Assembly: GCA_037179385.1 (NCBI GenBank)
Contig: CM074188.1
Span: 21,655,318-21,719,317, forward strand
Direction: 5' to 3'
DNA: 64,000 bases
From: Holothuria scabra
Lineage: Eukaryota > Echinodermata > Holothuroidea > Aspidochirotida > Holothuriidae
The notes below the pieces were generated by a model, which saw nothing but the letters and a program-made list of their open reading frames with translations, did no database searches and was not told the DNA's origin. A program made the translations under genes and the position numbers. This document shows, piece by piece, positions 22,684 to 35,313 of this stretch (its first letter is position 1; the number at the start of each line of letters is the position of its first letter).

Positions 22684-25600
22684 CTAACTCCAATACTCGT
22701 GCCTGGGAAAATGTTTACTGACAGACAAAACGCCATAAAAATTTGATGGGATGTTGTTTCTTACTGTGTAACCGACAAAATAAGATGATTTTTGCATTTG
22801 GATTTTGTAGACAATGAGTTGAAATACAGACTGTGCAAAATTCAAGGCAATCTGACCAATTTTAGTGCCCTTTTTTATGTTATTACTCCGCTCTGCGAAA
22901 TGCCGTTTTTGAGTAGCTATTATGGCGGGAAACACGTCCCTATCATTCAAGGCTCTCTAGCTCAAAATTTCAATGGTCGTGGTATGGAAATTTGAAAGTG
23001 CCATGAAAGCCGAGATTGTGAGCTTCGATCAGAGGGGTGGCATGTCCTGGTTGAAAACTTCTACTGGGAGCTAGGGGAACGGAGTAGCCCAATTTAGTGT
23101 GTAAGTCAATGAGACTTATAATTAGTGGCCCGCTACTTTTACAGTACATACTGATTATGTCTCAAGAAGAAACGGAAAATTCTGGCTAACAAAGCCACGG
23201 TTTCCTGCTTCGCTTCTGCGCTCCATTTGATATTATAAATATAACAAACCAGCATTTCATGACTGGCGAAAAGTGGGGGACATTCAAGCATTGCAACATT
23301 ATTCGGGCATGTTTCGGACAGCATGGAATACGGTACCAATACTTTCGGATGCGAAAGAAAGGGGGCGTGCGTTTCAGTTGCTCTGAATCCCTTTCTCCGT
23401 AACTTTCACTTGTACGTCGTGCAGCTGCAGACTTAGGGTACAAGTTAAACATATATTCCAACTGATTTCCAACACTGCAGTAAGTCAGTCGGTAGATCGA
23501 ATTGACCAAATCTCTGGCAAAGAGCCGTTCAGCGAAACCAAACTATGAAACTGCTCCCTAAGGAAGCTACAACCGCTGAGGGAACAAACTTAAGTCTTCA
23601 CTTACGTCTTCAATCAAAACTACAAAAGGCCACCCCCCCGCCTCAAAAAGGTATGAACCGTGACTGAGTGTTTTGCTGTTATATTCAGGTTTCTAGTGAT
23701 TTGCTTAGAGCATTTAACAATTTGTAAGGCGTGTAAAAATGTTCATGATAAAACAACACAGTTATCTTTTCAAAGGTGTTATTTCTGTGTCCAGTGTTTC
23801 CAAATATAGAACTGTCGATTTTTTACAGCTATTTTTCTTTTTCTTTTCTTTTTTATTCCTCCTATATTTTATCGACTCCTTTGCATTCCGACTGTCTTTT
23901 TGCTTCTTGTTTTCTTCACGAGGCTTTCTTTTCCTTATTGATGACCTGCTGTAAACTTTGAAATAATGTTAATATGGACGTTATCATATATAACTAACAT
24001 GATAAGGTCGGTCAACGTTACCCCCCCTCCCCCCAAACAAAGTGGTTTTCGATGAGTATTATAAATGATTTTTAAATAACTTCCCATTTAAAGATAAATA
24101 CTATTCCATTTTAACTGTAATTAGCATTTGATTCGAAAGGCCTCAATATGATCAGAAGCCCCGGCTACGAATGTAGCCGGGGCTTCTGATCATATTGAGG
24201 CCAAATTTGTATATCTTTCGAGAGCGACTCTTGCTTTTAGTAAAAAGCGCTCTGGAATGAATATTCATAACTCGTCGATGCGAAAAAGCTTTTTTTTTTT
24301 TCTATGGCAACTATTCATTAAGACTGTTAGGGGGTAGGCTTAAGCACCTAGATGCCTATTGTCCTCGTGGCATGGATTGTTGATTTGTAACAAAGACAGT
24401 GGTTCTTTTGAACTTGACCAAGTCTTCCTTTGTGTACTTATTGCCGTCTCAACATAATACACGCCGTCATCTTACCAAAATGTTATCAAGAGGGAACATT
24501 AGGACAACCTTTGCAATATATAACTAAATAGGTTGGGGTCTATCGTCAATTTAATATCAAAGTTGACTAACTGAAGTGCCTCTTATGCTAAACTGTAGGC
24601 CATCTAAAGCAATTTTGAGGAATTTGTGGGATTGAAAACTGGTGAGCATATATTAGCCTAGTGTTTGATGAGTGAGTAAAATAGGCCTGGATAAGGGTAC
24701 GAAAGCTAAGTTGAGCTCTACTAGCAAAACTTCTTTGGGACATGGTTGTAATAAATCGAATTGGTATCAAAGGATAACCTGTCAGCTTTTGGCGCATGGG
24801 TGACGTAGATCCTGTCAAACTTCGACGAGTGTTTGAGAGGTCATTTTACTCGTTCAAATTAGAGTGTAAGTCATTGTAGATATTATTGCTATCTTTGTAA
24901 ATATTCGGGAAAATCTTTCGAAAGAAGTCGTATAGTAAGTTTAAATTTTAGGTAGACCATAAAGCAGCCATCAGCTCCTCATTAATTGACGTTAATTTTT
25001 TTTTTTTGAAATTTGTGGCAGTGATAAAGTCAGAAATTGTATTTATAAAGCAAGAGTTATCGCAACACTTATTATATTTCTCTTGGACTCACCCACCAAA
25101 TCAGGCCCCTTCCCGGCCCTTAATTTCTTGTACAAGTTTTCACACCTGGAAATACCAACCCTCTGGTTAAAACTCAAACTGTGGGCTCCGCTTTTTATTT
25201 CATGACCATTGCAATTTTCAGCTCAGTAGAGTACCGGAAATGATCGGTAGGCTACGTGTTTCATCATTGTCGATGCTCAAAGGCAAATCATTGATCACAC
25301 AGAGCAGTTATACAATCGACAAATGACACTGAATTTCGTCAATTTTTTCTGAATTTTGCACAGTCTGTATTTCAGCTCATTATCTACGATGTACATTAGA
25401 GAAAAATGATCCTGTTTCATGAGTTACACAGTTAAAAACAACTTCCAAAATTATTTTGAAGCACTTCTTTTTTCACGCAATATTTTTCAGTGTAACAATA
25501 TTTTAATAACTCGCTGGGTTGTCGAAATTTTGTCCAAAGCAACATTTAATTTAGGGGTAAACTTCATATTTTGTCGAATTATGGCAAATTTAGCAGACCA

Positions 25601-25847
25601 TGAGGAATCCTCAAACGGTCGTCATCTCTGCTACGTATCAAGATGGTCAGGTTTTCTCCACGGTTTGCCTTTTTTATTGGTTTCAAACTAGAGAACAAAT
25701 AGTCAAATGCGGACACAATGCAAATATAGACGCTCTCGTTGCGCGGTTGTAGGCTGCATTCGTACTTTGAGGAGCTTGAAACCTTGTCGCGCAAATCTTC
25801 GTGCTTCCCCAGTGTTGAGGTTACGTACTTAGTTAGGAAGCGGACGT
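22684..25847 (+). repeat. Macrosatellite copy 8 (3164 bp)
   Basis: A full unit. The C-tract near 24021 is split by a T, as in copies 3 and 4. The T-run after AAAAAGC near 24289 is the longest of the set. It has the extra T in the run near 25469, as in copies 2, 7 and 10. No gene is apparent. Confidence 0.96.
24139..24202. repeat. Perfect 64-bp hairpin, copy 8
   Basis: Identical 30-bp arms and GAAT loop; 3161 bp from the previous hairpin. Confidence 0.97.
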
Positions 25848-28800
25848 CTAACTCCAATACTCGTGCCTGGGAAAATGTTTACTGACAGACAAAACGCCAT
25901 AAAAATTTGATGGGATGTTGTTTCTTACTGTGTAACCGACAAAATAAGATGATTTTTGCATTTGGATTTTGTAGACAATGAGTTGAAATACAGACTGTGC
26001 AAAATTCAAGGCAATCTGACCAATTTTAGTGCCCTTTTTTATGTTATTACTCCGCTCTGCGAAATGCCGTTTTTGAGTAGCTATTATGGCGGGAAACACG
26101 TCCCTATCATTCAAGGCTCTCTAGCTCAAAATTTCAATGGTCGTGGTATGGAAATTTGAAAGTGCCATGAAAGCCGAGATTGTGAGCTTCGATCAGAGGG
26201 GTGGCATGTCCTGGTTGAAAACTTCTACTGGGAGCTAGGGGAACGGAGTAGCCCAATTTAGTGTGTAAGTCAATGAGACTTATAATTAGTGGCCCGCTAC
26301 TTTTACAGTACATACTGATTATGTCTCAAGAAGAAACGGAAAATTCTGGCTAACAAAGCCACGGTTTCCTGCTTCGCTTCTGCGCTCCATTTGATATTAT
26401 AAATATAACAAACCAGCATTTCATGACTGGCGAAAAGTGGGGGACATTCAAGCATTGCAACATTATTCGGGCATGTTTCGGACAGCATGGAATACGGTAC
26501 CAATACTTTCGGATGCGAAAGAAAGGGGGCGTGCGTTTCAGTTGCTCTGAATCCCTTTCTCCGTAACTTTCACTTGTACGTCGTGCAGCTGCAGACTTAG
26601 GGTACAAGTTAAACATATATTCCAACTGATTTCCAACACTGCAGTAAGTCAGTCGGTAGATCGAATTGACCAAATCTCTGGCAAAGAGCCGTTCAGCGAA
26701 ACCAAACTATGAAACTGCTCCCTAAGGAAGCTACAACCGCTGAGGGAACAAACTTAAGTCTTCACTTACGTCTTCAATCAAAACTACAATAGGCCACGGC
26801 CCCGCCTCAAAAAGGTATGAACCGTGACTGAGTGTTTTGCTGTTATATTCAGGTTTCTAGTGATTTGCTTAGAGCATTTAACAATTTGTAAGGCGTGTAA
26901 AAATGTTCATGATAAAACAACACAGTTATCTTTTCAAAGGTGTTATTTCTGTGTCCAGTGTTTCCAAATATAGAACTGTCGATTTTTTACAGCTATTTTT
27001 CTTTTTCTTTTCTTTTTTATTCCTCCTATATTTTATCGACTCCTTTGCATTCCGACTGTCTTTTTGCTTCTTGTTTTCTTCACGAGGCTTTCTTTTCCTT
27101 ATTGATGACCTGCTGTAAACTTTGAAATAATGTTAATATGGACGTTATCATATATAACTAACATGATAAGGTCGGTCAACGTTACCCCCCCCCCAAACAA
27201 AGTGGTTTTCGATGAGTATTATAAATGATTTTTAAATAACTTCCCATTTAAAGATAAATACTATTCCATTTTAACTGTAATTAGCATTTGATTCGAAAGG
27301 CCTCAATATGATCAGAAGCCCCGGCTACGAATGTAGCCGGGGCTTCTGATCATATTGAGGCCAAATTTGTATATCTTTCGAGAGCGACTCTTGCTTTTAG
27401 TAAAAGCGCTCTGGAATGAATATTCATAACTCGTCGATGCGAAAAAGCTTTTTTTTCTATGGCAACTATTCATTAAGACTGTTAGGGGGTAGGCTTAAGC
27501 ACCTAGATGCCTATTGTCCTCGTGGCATGGATTGTTGATTTGTAACAAAGACAGTGGTTCTTTTGAACTTGACCAAGTCTTCCTTTGTGTACTTATTGCC
27601 GTCTCAACATAATACACGCCGTCATCTTACCAAAATGTTATCAAGAGGGAACATTAGGACAACCTTTGCAATATATAACTAAATAGGTTGGGGTCTATCG
27701 TCAATTTAATATCAAAGTTGACTAACTGAAGTGCCTCTTATGCTAAACTGTAGGCCATCTAAAGCAATTTTGAGGAATTTGTGGGATTGAAAACTGGTGA
27801 GCATATATTAGCCTAGTGTTTGATGAGTGAGTAAAATAGGCCTGGATAAGGGTACGAAAGCTAAGTTGAGCTCTACTAGCAAAACTTCTTTGGGACATGG
27901 TTGTAATAAATCGAATTGGTATCAAAGGATAACCTGTCAGCTTTTGGCGCATGGGTGACGTAGATCCTGTCAAACTTCGACGAGTGTTTGAGAGGTCATT
28001 TTACTCGTTCAAATTAGAGTGTAAGTCATTGTAGATATTATTGCTATCTTTGTAAATATTCGGGAAAATCTTTCGAAAGAAGTCGTATAGTAAGTTTAAA
28101 TTTTAGGTAGACCATAAAGCAGCCATCAGCTCCTCATTAATTGACGTTAATTTTTTTTTTTTTTGAAATTTGTGGCAGTGATAAAGTCAGAAATTGTATT
28201 TATAAAGCAAGAGTTATCGCAACACTTATTATATTTCTCTTGGACTCACCCACCAAATCAGGCCCCTTCCCGGCCCTTAATTTCTTGTACAAGTTTTCAC
28301 ACCTGGAAATACCAACCCTCTGGTTAAAACTCAAACTGTGGGCTCCGCTTTTTATTTCATGACCATTGCAATTTTCAGCTCAGTAGAGTACCGGAAATGA
28401 TCGGTAGGCTACGTGTTTCATCATTGTCGATGCTCAAAGGCAAATCATTGATCACACAGAGCAGTTATACAATCGACAAATGACACTGAATTTCGTCAAT
28501 TTTTTCTGAATTTTGCACAGTCTGTATTTCAGCTCATTATCTACGATGTACATTAGAGAAAAATGATCCTGTTTCATGAGTTACACAGTTAAAAACAACT
28601 TCCAAAATTATTTTGAAGCACTTCTTTTTCACGCAATATTTTTCAGTGTAACAATATTTTAATAACTCGCTGGGTTGTCGAAATTTTGTCCAAAGCAACA
28701 TTTAATTTAGGGGTAAACTTCATATTTTGTCGAATTATGGCAAATTTAGCAGACCATGAGGAATCCTCAAACGGTCGTCATCTCTGCTACGTATCAAGAT

Positions 28801-29003
28801 GGTCAGGTTTTCTCCACGGTTTGCCTTTTTTATTGGTTTCAAACTAGAGAACAAATAGTCAAATGCGGACACAATGCAAATATAGACGCTCTCGTTGCGC
28901 GGTTGTAGGCTGCATTCGTACTTTGAGGAGCTTGAAACCTTGTCGCGCAAATCTTCGTGCTTCCCCAGTGTTGAGGTTACGTACTTAGTTAGGAAGCGGA
29001 CGT
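25848..29003 (+). repeat. Macrosatellite copy 9 (3156 bp)
   Basis: A full unit. Around 26790-26803 the usual AAAAGGCCACCCCCGCC stretch reads AATAGGCCACGGCCCCGCC, a private change beside a homopolymer. The A-run near 27403 is one shorter, as in copy 3. No gene is apparent. Confidence 0.96.
27299..27362. repeat. Perfect 64-bp hairpin, copy 9
   Basis: Identical 30-bp arms and GAAT loop; 3160 bp from the previous hairpin. Confidence 0.97.
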
Positions 29004-32000
29004 CTAACTCCAATACTCGTGCCTGGGAAAATGTTTACTGACAGACAAAACGCCATAAAAATTTGATGGGATGTTGTTTCTTACTGTGTAACCGACAAAA
29101 TAAGATGATTTTTGCATTTGGATTTTGTAGACAATGAGTTGAAATACAGACTGTGCAAAATTCAAGGCAATCTGACCAATTTTAGTGCCCTTTTTATGTT
29201 ATTACTCCGCTCTGCGAAATGCCGTTTTTGAGTAGCTATTATGGCGGGAAACACGTCCCTATCATTCAAGGCTCTCTAGCTCAAAATTTCAATGGTCGTG
29301 GTATGGAAATTTGAAAGTGCCATGAAAGCCGAGATTGTGAGCTTCGATCAGAGGGGTGGCATGTCCTGGTTGAAAACTTCTACTGGGAGCTAGGGGAACG
29401 GAGTAGCCCAATTTAGTGTGTAAGTCAATGAGACTTATAATTAGTGGCCCGCTACTTTTACAGTACATACTGATTATGTCTCAAGAAGAAACGGAAAATT
29501 CTGGCTAACAAAGCCACGGTTTCCTGCTTCGCTTCTGCGCTCCATTTGATATTATAAATATAACAAACCAGCATTTCATGACTGGCGAAAAGTGGGGACA
29601 TTCAAGCATTGCAACATTATTCGGGCATGTTTCGGACAGCATGGAATACGGTACCAATACTTTCGGATGCGAAAGAAAGGGGCGTGCGTTTCAGTTGCTC
29701 TGAATCCCTTTCTCCGTAACTTTCACTTGTACGTCGTGCAGCTGCAGACTTAGGGTACAAGTTAAACATATATTCCAACTGATTTCCAACACTGCAGTAA
29801 GTCAGTCGGTAGATCGAATTGACCAAATCTCTGGCAAAGAGCCGTTCAGCGAAACCAAACTATGAAACTGCTCCCTAAGGAAGCTACAACCGCTGAGGGA
29901 ACAAACTTAAGTCTTCACTTACGTCTTCAATCAAAACTACAAAAGGCCACCCCCGCCTCAAAAGGTATGAACCGTGACTGAGTGTTTTGCTGTTATATTC
30001 AGGTTTCTAGTGATTTGCTTAGAGCATTTAACAATTTGTAAGGCGTGTAAAAATGTTCATGATAAAACAACACAGTTATCTTTTCAAAGGTGTTATTTCT
30101 GTGTCCAGTGTTTCCAAATATAGAACTGTCGATTTTTTACAGCTATTTTTCTTTTTCTTTTCTTTTTTATTCCTCCTATATTTTATCGACTCCTTTGCAT
30201 TCCGACTGTCTTTTTGCTTCTTGTTTTCTTCACGAGGCTTTCTTTTCCTTATTGATGACCTGCTGTAAACTTTGAAATAATGTTAATATGGACGTTATCA
30301 TATATAACTAACATGATAAGGTCGGTCAACGTTACCCCCCGTCCTGCGAAACAAAGTGGTTTTCGATGAGTATTATAAATGATTTTTAAATAACTTCCCA
30401 TTTAAAGATAAATACTATTCCATTTTAACTGTAATTAGCATTTGATTCGAAAGGCCTCAATATGATCAGAAGCCCCGGCTACGAATGTAGCCGGGGCTTC
30501 TGATCATATTGAGGCCAAATTTGTATATCTTTCGAGAGCGACTCTTGCTTTTAGTAAAAAGCGCTCTGGAATGAATATTCATAACTCGTCGATGCGAAAA
30601 AGCTTTTTTTTTCTATGGCAACTATTCATTAAGACTGTTAGGGGGTAGGCTTAAGCACCTAGATGCCTATTGTCCTCGTGGCATGGATTGTTGATTTGTA
30701 ACAAAGACAGTGGTTCTTTTGAACTTGACCAAGTCTTCCTTTGTGTACTTATTGCCGTCTCAACATAATACACGCCGTCATCTTACCAAAATGTTATCAA
30801 GAGGGAACATTAGGACAACCTTTGCAATATATAACTAAATAGGTTGGGGTCTATCGTCAATTTAATATCAAAGTTGACTAACTGAAGTGCCTCTTATGCT
30901 AAACTGTAGGCCATCTAAAGCAATTTTGAGGAATTTGTGGGATTGAAAACTGGTGAGCATATATTAGCCTAGTGTTTGATGAGTGAGTAAAATAGGCCTG
31001 GATAAGGGTACGAAAGCTAAGTTGAGCTCTACTAGCAAAACTTCTTTGGGACATGGTTGTAATAAATCGAATTGGTATCAAAGGATAACCTGTCAGCTTT
31101 TGGCGCATGGGTGACGTAGATCCTGTCAAACTTCGACGAGTGTTTGAGAGGTCATTTTACTCGTTCAAATTAGAGTGTAAGTCATTGTAGATATTATTGC
31201 TATCTTTGTAAATATTCGGGAAAATCTTTCGAAAGAAGTCGTATAGTAAGTTTAAATTTTAGGTAGACCATAAAGCAGCCATCAGCTCCTCATTAATTGA
31301 CGTTAATTTTTTTTTTTTTGAAATTTGTGGCAGTGATAAAGTCAGAAATTGTATTTATAAAGCAAGAGTTATCGCAACACTTATTATATTTCTCTTGGAC
31401 TCACCCACCAAATCAGGCCCCTTCCCGGCCCTTAATTTCTTGTACAAGTTTTCACACCTGGAAATACCAACCCTCTGGTTAAAACTCAAACTGTGGGCTC
31501 CGCTTTTTATTTCATGACCATTGCAATTTTCAGCTCAGTAGAGTACCGGAAATGATCGGTAGGCTACGTGTTTCATCATTGTCGATGCTCAAAGGCAAAT
31601 CATTGATCACACAGAGCAGTTATACAATCGACAAATGACACTGAATTTCGTCAATTTTTTCTGAATTTTGCACAGTCTGTATTTCAGCTCATTATCTACG
31701 ATGTACATTAGAGAAAAATGATCCTGTTTCATGAGTTACACAGTTAAAAACAACTTCCAAAATTATTTTGAAGCACTTCTTTTTTCACGCAATATTTTTC
31801 AGTGTAACAATATTTTAATAACTCGCTGGGTTGTCGAAATTTTGTCCAAAGCAACATTTAATTTAGGGGTAAACTTCATATTTTGTCGAATTATGGCAAA
31901 TTTAGCAGACCATGAGGAATCCTCAAACGGTCGTCATCTCTGCTACGTATCAAGATGGTCAGGTTTTCTCCACGGTTTGCCTTTTTTATTGGTTTCAAAC

Positions 32001-32159
32001 TAGAGAACAAATAGTCAAATGCGGACACAATGCAAATATAGACGCTCTCGTTGCGCGGTTGTAGGCTGCATTCGTACTTTGAGGAGCTTGAAACCTTGTC
32101 GCGCAAATCTTCGTGCTTCCCCAGTGTTGAGGTTACGTACTTAGTTAGGAAGCGGACGT
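29004..32159 (+). repeat. Macrosatellite copy 10 (3156 bp)
   Basis: A full unit. The C-tract is interrupted at 30341-30348 by GTCCTGCG, found in no other copy. One T is missing at about 29191, which breaks the 88-codon minus-strand frame that most other copies keep open. These changes argue against coding constraint, or they mark low-quality consensus. No gene is apparent. Confidence 0.96.
30453..30516. repeat. Perfect 64-bp hairpin, copy 10
   Basis: Identical arms and loop, even though the C-tract about 105 bp upstream is scrambled in this copy. Confidence 0.97.
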
Positions 32160-35100
32160 CTAACTCCAATACTCGTGCCTGGGAAAATGTTTACTGACAG
32201 ACAAAACGCCATAAAAATTTGATGGGATGTTGTTTCTTACTGTGTAACCGACAAAATAAGATGATTTTTGCATTTGGATTTTGTAGACAATGAGTTGAAA
32301 TACAGACTGTGCAAAATTCAAGGCAATCTGACCAATTTTAGTGCCCTTTTTTATGTTATTACTCCGCTCTGCGAAATGCCGTTTTTGAGTAGCTATTATG
32401 GCGGGAAACACGTCCCTATCATTCAAGGCTCTCTAGCTCAAAATTTCAATGGTCGTGGTATGGAAATTTGAAAGTGCCATGAAAGCCGAGATTGTGAGCT
32501 TCGATCAGAGGGGTGGCATGTCCTGGTTGAAAACTTCTACTGGGAGCTAGGGGAACGGAGTAGCCCAATTTAGTGTGTAAGTCAATGAGACTTATAATTA
32601 GTGGCCCGCTACTTTTACAGTACATACTGATTATGTCTCAAGAAGAAACGGAAAATTCTGGCTAACAAAGCCACGGTTTCCTGCTTCGCTTCTGCGCTCC
32701 ATTTGATATTATAAATATAACAAACCAGCATTTCATGACTGGCGAAAAGTGGGGGACATTCAAGCATTGCAACATTATTCGGGCATGTTTCGGACAGCAT
32801 GGAATACGGTACCAATACTTTCGGATGCGAAAGAAAGGGGGCGTGCGTTTCAGTTGCTCTGAATCCCTTTCTCCGTAACTTTCACTTGTACGTCGTGCAG
32901 CTGCAGACTTAGGGTACAAGTTAAACATATATTCCAACTGATTTCCAACACTGCAGTAAGTCAGTCGGTAGATCGAATTGACCAAATCTCTGGCAAAGAG
33001 CCGTTCAGCGAAACCAAACTATGAAACTGCTCCCTAAGGAAGCTACAACCGCTGAGGGAACAAACTTAAGTCTTCACTTACGTCTTCAATCAAAACTACA
33101 AAAGGCCACCCCCCCCTCAAAAAGGTATGAACCGTGACTGAGTGTTTTGCTGTTATATTCAGGTTTCTAGTGATTTGCTTAGAGCATTTAACAATTTGTA
33201 AGGCGTGTAAAAATGTTCATGATAAAACAACACAGTTATCTTTTCAAAGGTGTTATTTCTGTGTCCAGTGTTTCCAAATATAGAACTGTCGATTTTTTAC
33301 AGCTATTTTTCTTTTTCTTTTCTTTTTTATTCCTCCTATATTTTATCGACTCCTTTGCATTCCGACTGTCTTTTTGCTTCTTGTTTTCTTCACGAGGCTT
33401 TCTTTTCCTTATTGATGACCTGCTGTAAACTTTGAAATAATGTTAATATGGACGTTATCATATATAACTAACATGATAAGGTCGGTCAACGTTACCCCCC
33501 CCCCAAACAAAGTGGTTTTCGATGAGTATTATAAATGATTTTTAAATAACTTCCCATTTAAAGATAAATACTATTCCATTTTAACTGTAATTAGCATTTG
33601 ATTCGAAAGGCCTCAATATGATCAGAAGCCCCGGCTACGAATGTAGCCGGGGCTTCTGATCATATTGAGGCCAAATTTGTATATCTTTCGAGAGCGACTC
33701 TTGCTTTTAGTAAAAAGCGCTCTGGAATGAATATTCATAACTCGTCGATGCGAAAAAGCTTTTTTTTTCTATGGCAACTATTCATTAAGACTGTTAGGGG
33801 GTAGGCTTAAGCACCTAGATGCCTATTGTCCTCGTGGCATGGATTGTTGATTTGTAACAAAGACAGTGGTTCTTTTGAACTTGACCAAGTCTTCCTTTGT
33901 GTACTTATTGCCGTCTCAACATAATACACGCCGTCATCTTACCAAAATGTTATCAAGAGGGAACATTAGGACAACCTTTGCAATATATAACTAAATAGGT
34001 TGGGGTCTATCGTCAATTTAATATCAAAGTTGACTAACTGAAGTGCCTCTTATGCTAAACTGTAGGCCATCTAAAGCAATTTTGAGGAATTTGTGGGATT
34101 GAAAACTGGTGAGCATATATTAGCCTAGTGTTTGATGAGTGAGTAAAATAGGCCTGGATAAGGGTACGAAAGCTAAGTTGAGCTCTACTAGCAAAACTTC
34201 TTTGGGACATGGTTGTAATAAATCGAATTGGTATCAAAGGATAACCTGTCAGCTTTTGGCGCATGGGTGACGTAGATCCTGTCAAACTTCGACGAGTGTT
34301 TGAGAGGTCATTTTACTCGTTCAAATTAGAGTGTAAGTCATTGTAGATATTATTGCTATCTTTGTAAATATTCGGGAAAATCTTTCGAAAGAAGTCGTAT
34401 AGTAAGTTTAAATTTTAGGTAGACCATAAAGCAGCCATCAGCTCCTCATTAATTGACGTTAATTTTTTTTTTTTGAAATTTGTGGCAGTGATAAAGTCAG
34501 AAATTGTATTTATAAAGCAAGAGTTATCGCAACACTTATTATATTTCTCTTGGACTCACCCACCAAATCAGGCCCCTTCCCGGCCCTTAATTTCTTGTAC
34601 AAGTTTTCACACCTGGAAATACCAACCCTCTGGTTAAAACTCAAACTGTGGGCTCCGCTTTTTATTTCATGACCATTGCAATTTTCAGCTCAGTAGAGTA
34701 CCGGAAATGATCGGTAGGCTACGTGTTTCATCATTGTCGATGCTCAAAGGCAAATCATTGATCACACAGAGCAGTTATACAATCGACAAATGACACTGAA
34801 TTTCGTCAATTTTTTCTGAATTTTGCACAGTCTGTATTTCAGCTCATTATCTACGATGTACATTAGAGAAAAATGATCCTGTTTCATGAGTTACACAGTT
34901 AAAAACAACTTCCAAAATTATTTTGAAGCACTTCTTTTTCACGCAATATTTTTCAGTGTAACAATATTTTAATAACTCGCTGGGTTGTCGAAATTTTGTC
35001 CAAAGCAACATTTAATTTAGGGGTAAACTTCATATTTTGTCGAATTATGGCAAATTTAGCAGACCATGAGGAATCCTCAAACGGTCGTCATCTCTGCTAC

Positions 35101-35313
35101 GTATCAAGATGGTCAGGTTTTCTCCACGGTTTGCCTTTTTTATTGGTTTCAAACTAGAGAACAAATAGTCAAATGCGGACACAATGCAAATATAGACGCT
35201 CTCGTTGCGCGGTTGTAGGCTGCATTCGTACTTTGAGGAGCTTGAAACCTTGTCGCGCAAATCTTCGTGCTTCCCCAGTGTTGAGGTTACGTACTTAGTT
35301 AGGAAGCGGACGT
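32160..35313 (+). repeat. Macrosatellite copy 11 (3154 bp)
   Basis: A full unit with few private marks. Near 33108 the C-run passes straight into CTCAAAAAGG, so the CG step before it (CCCGCCTC) is lost. Otherwise it follows the array consensus. No gene is apparent. Confidence 0.96.
33609..33672. repeat. Perfect 64-bp hairpin, copy 11
   Basis: Identical 30-bp arms and GAAT loop; 3156 bp from the previous hairpin. Confidence 0.97.
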
